From contig JALNYR010000129.1 in assembly GCA_023229725.1 (NCBI GenBank), forward strand, positions 1 through 7,538: a DNA stretch of 7,538 bases, in the 5' to 3' direction. A model generated the notes under the pieces. It worked only from the letters and a program-made list of their open reading frames with translations, had not been told where the DNA came from and ran no database searches. Made by a program: the position numbers and the translations under genes. Origin of the DNA: Dehalococcoidia bacterium (lineage in GTDB: Bacteria; Chloroflexota; Dehalococcoidia; GIF9; AB-539-J10). Position 1 is the first letter of the stretch. Each line of letters begins with the position of its first letter. Shown one piece after another: positions 5,909 to 7,538 of the stretch.

Positions 5909-7273
5909 ATGCAACAGAGAGAGCAACTAGCGACCAGGCTGGGATTCCTGCTGGTCGCCGCCGGTTGTGCCGTGGGCCTCGGCAACATCTGGCGGTTCCC
6001 GTGGATCGTGGGGCAGAACGGTGGCGCGGCCATCGTCATCGTCTACCTCGTCTTCCTCGCCATTCTCGGCTTCCCCATCATGGTGATGGAGTTCGCCATC
6101 GGACGTGCGGGTCAGAAGAACCTGGCCGGCGCCATGACCGCTCTTGAACCGAAGGGCAGCAAGTGGCACATCTACGGCCACCTGGGCATCCTGGGCAACC
6201 TGTTCCTGATGATGTTCTACACCACGGTTGCCGGCTGGACACTGTCGTACACGTACCACAGCGCGGCAGGCGACCTGGCGGGCAAGACCGCGGATGAACT
6301 CGGCGCGTTCTTTGGCGGCTTCCTCGGCAACACCGGCGAGCTGACCATGTGGATGCTGCTGGTGGTCATCATCGGCTACGTCATCTGTGCCCTCGGTGTG
6401 AGAAAGGGCGTCGAGAAGGCCTCGAAATTCATGATGTCGGGCCTGTTCGTCCTCCTCGTCATTCTGGCCATCCGGGCCATCACGCTGCCGGGCGCGGGCG
6501 CCGGCGTCGAGTTCTACCTGAAGCCTGACTTCTCCAAGCTGAGCTGGAGCGGTGTGTATGCCGCCATGGCGCAGTCGTTCTTCACGCTGAGCCTCGGCAT
6601 CGGCAGCATGGCCATCTTCGGGAGCTACCTCTCGAAGCAGCGCGCCCTCGCGGGCGAATCGCTCCGCATCATCGGCATCGACACGGCCGTGGCGCTGATG
6701 GCCGGCCTCGTCATCTTCCCGACCGCCGCCTCGTTCGGCGTCGACGCGGGTTCGGGCGCCGGACTGCTCTTCATCACCCTGCCCAACATCTTCAACGAGA
6801 TGGCGGGCGGCCAGGTATGGGCGGTCCTGTTCTTCCTGATGGTTGTACTGGCGGCCATGACCACTGTGGTCGCGGTCTTCGAGAACCTCGTTGCCTACGC
6901 CATGGACCAGTGGGGCTGGACCCGCAAGAAGGCCGTCGTGGTCGAGGGCGTGCTCATGTTCGTCCTCTCCATGCCCTGCGTCCTCGGCTTTGGCCCCTGG
7001 AGCTCCTTCCAGACGCTCCCGGGTGTCGCGGGCTCGACGTTCATCGACCTCTGGGACTTCATCGTCAGCTACACGCTGCTGCCGGTTGGCTCCCTTGTCT
7101 TCGCGCTGTTCTGTGCCCACCGTTACGGCTGGGGCTGGGACAACTTCCTGAAGGAAGCCAATGCTGGCGTTGGCATGAAGTTCCCCGCTGGCCTGAAGAC
7201 CTACTGTGGCTACGTACTGCCACTCATTATCCTCGTCGTCCTGGTGGTTGGGTACGTGCAGCTCTTCGGCTAG
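5909..7273 (+). CDS. Sodium-dependent transporter, NSS/SNF family
   Basis: This is a 454-residue membrane protein of the neurotransmitter:sodium symporter family, which imports amino acids or related amines with sodium. Segment 1 carries the family hallmark GCAVGLGNIWRFP (19-31), where the helix unwinds around substrate and sodium. Aligned from memory to LeuT, G19 and V22 match sodium-site-2 residues, and A21 and N26 match sodium-site-1 residues. Segment 6 has QSFFTLSLGIGS (222-233), the substrate-site stretch. Segment 8 has AAMTT (315-319), equivalent to the sodium-2 A-x-x-T-S/T motif. Segment 7 carries the IDT motif common in bacterial members. The length and an ending shortly after the last helix suggest the 11-helix bacterial type (like MhsT) rather than the 12-helix LeuT type. 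It is monocistronic with its own promoter, structured leader and terminator. The substrate is not predictable from sequence alone. Confidence 0.95.
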   Translation: MQQREQLATRLGFLLVAAGCAVGLGNIWRFPWIVGQNGGAAIVIVYLVFLAILGFPIMVMEFAIGRAGQKNLAGAMTALEPKGSKWHIYGHLGILGNLFLMMFYTTVAGWTLSYTYHSAAGDLAGKTADELGAFFGGFLGNTGELTMWMLLVVIIGYVICALGVRKGVEKASKFMMSGLFVLLVILAIRAITLPGAGAGVEFYLKPDFSKLSWSGVYAAMAQSFFTLSLGIGSMAIFGSYLSKQRALAGESLRIIGIDTAVALMAGLVIFPTAASFGVDAGSGAGLLFITLPNIFNEMAGGQVWAVLFFLMVVLAAMTTVVAVFENLVAYAMDQWGWTRKKAVVVEGVLMFVLSMPCVLGFGPWSSFQTLPGVAGSTFIDLWDFIVSYTLLPVGSLVFALFCAHRYGWGWDNFLKEANAGVGMKFPAGLKTYCGYVLPLIILVVLVVGYVQLFG

Positions 7274-7301
7274 CCGGATTCATACCTGATTCGGTCAACG
7301 C

Positions 7302-7327
7302 AAGGGGGAGGCTCGAGCCTCCCCCTT
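7302..7327. terminator. Perfect 26-bp palindrome, likely terminator after the NSS gene
   Basis: The arms AAGGGGGAGGC (7302-7312) and GCCTCCCCCTT (7317-7327) are perfect 11-bp complements around TCGA, itself palindromic. It begins 28 bases after the NSS stop. The downstream sequence (TTCGCTTTG) is only moderately T-rich. The A-pair at the left foot would give T on the other strand, so it may also serve a gene converging from the right. Confidence 0.8.
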
Positions 7328-7493
7328 CGCTTTGTCCGCGGCCTGCCGCGACTCAGATGTACGAATCAGAGAATCCAGTCCTGCGCGTGCGTGGTCCCCT
7401 GGTACCTGCCCGCGGCCGCTCCGGTTGACCCGACAGGAATCGTTCGCCACGTCTGCGATTGCTGCCTGGCCGGACGGCGGGCGGGAGACGCTG
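7328..7493. other. Stretch without an evident gene after the terminator
   Basis: I see no supported gene, RNA or promoter here. TTGACC at 7425-7430 has no matching -10 box. Confidence 0.5.
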
Positions 7494-7538
7494 CTACGGG
7501 CGCTGCCAGTCTATCTTCAGCTTCCCCGCTTTAGCCAG
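7494..7538 (-). CDS. Possible C-terminal end of a converging gene (partial)
   Basis: On the minus strand, a frame open to the window edge reads LAKAGKLKIDWQRP and then stops (TAG complement at 7494-7496). The other two minus-strand frames stop within a few codons of the edge. The peptide has the look of a real protein tail, and a converging gene would suit the palindromic terminator at 7302-7327. Fourteen codons are too few to be sure and no family can be named. Confidence 0.3.
   Translation of the reverse strand: MAKAGKLKIDWQRP

Noticed and set aside
5927..7120. Long minus-strand frame (397 codons) opposite the NSS gene
   Set aside because: Strongly charged, histidine/glutamate/arginine-rich translation typical of an antisense shadow of a hydrophobic membrane protein gene.
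7425..7430. Promoter near the right edge (TTGACC)
   Set aside because: No TATAAT-like box at suitable spacing.
1..7538. CRISPR array, tRNA/rRNA gene, insertion sequence or phage genes
   Set aside because: No spaced direct repeats, no tRNA T-loop (GGTTCRANNCC) within a cloverleaf, and no transposase, integrase or phage protein were seen on either strand.

Overview
The window is GC-rich throughout. It carries strong AGGAGGTGA-type ribosome binding sites and two near-consensus sigma-70 type promoters. The tricarboxylate-binding protein has a lipoprotein signal (L-P-G-C), which points to a monoderm or a lineage that anchors its binding proteins in the membrane. Together this suggests a high-GC Gram-positive-type bacterium, such as Actinomycetota (including anaerobic Coriobacteriia-like lineages), high-GC Bacillota or Chloroflexota. 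The placement is inference; there is no rRNA or other phylogenetic marker here.

Layout, all main genes on the + strand: (1) positions 1-131, the tail of an unrecognised gene. (2) 150-1937, a two-gene ABC-2 type exporter (ATPase then permease, 3 bases apart), probably co-transcribed with the gene before it. (3) 1938-2288, an intergenic region with a promoter (TTGACA-16-TGTAGT) and a leader of about 280 bases that contains several hairpins, two copies of a strong Shine-Dalgarno sequence and one sequence complementary to both. (4) 2289-5393, a complete tripartite tricarboxylate transporter (TTT) operon in the order tctC-tctB-tctA. A perfect 15-bp hairpin lies between tctC and tctB. (5) 5394-5908, a non-coding stretch that ends in a second promoter (TTGACA-18-TATAGT), a 14+14 imperfect palindrome at the expected transcription start, and a structured leader. 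(6) 5909-7273, a sodium:neurotransmitter-symporter (NSS) family transporter of the short bacterial kind. (7) A perfect 26-bp palindrome at 7302-7327, a likely terminator, then about 165 bases without an evident gene, and possibly the last 14 codons of a minus-strand gene at the right edge.

How the genes work together: TctC should capture an organic acid outside the membrane and deliver it to the TctA/TctB membrane complex, driven by an ion gradient. The NSS protein should import an amino acid or related compound with sodium. The ABC pair should export an unknown lipophilic compound, drug or polymer. So the window is a run of three separate transport units, not one pathway. I see no new enzyme system, mobile element, CRISPR array or defence system. 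The less ordinary content lies in the non-coding DNA: two structured leaders, one with a possible anti-Shine-Dalgarno switch and one with an operator-like palindrome, and the intercistronic hairpin in the TTT operon. Three reading frames (tctC, tctB, NSS) extend upstream of their real starts and are easily mis-annotated.
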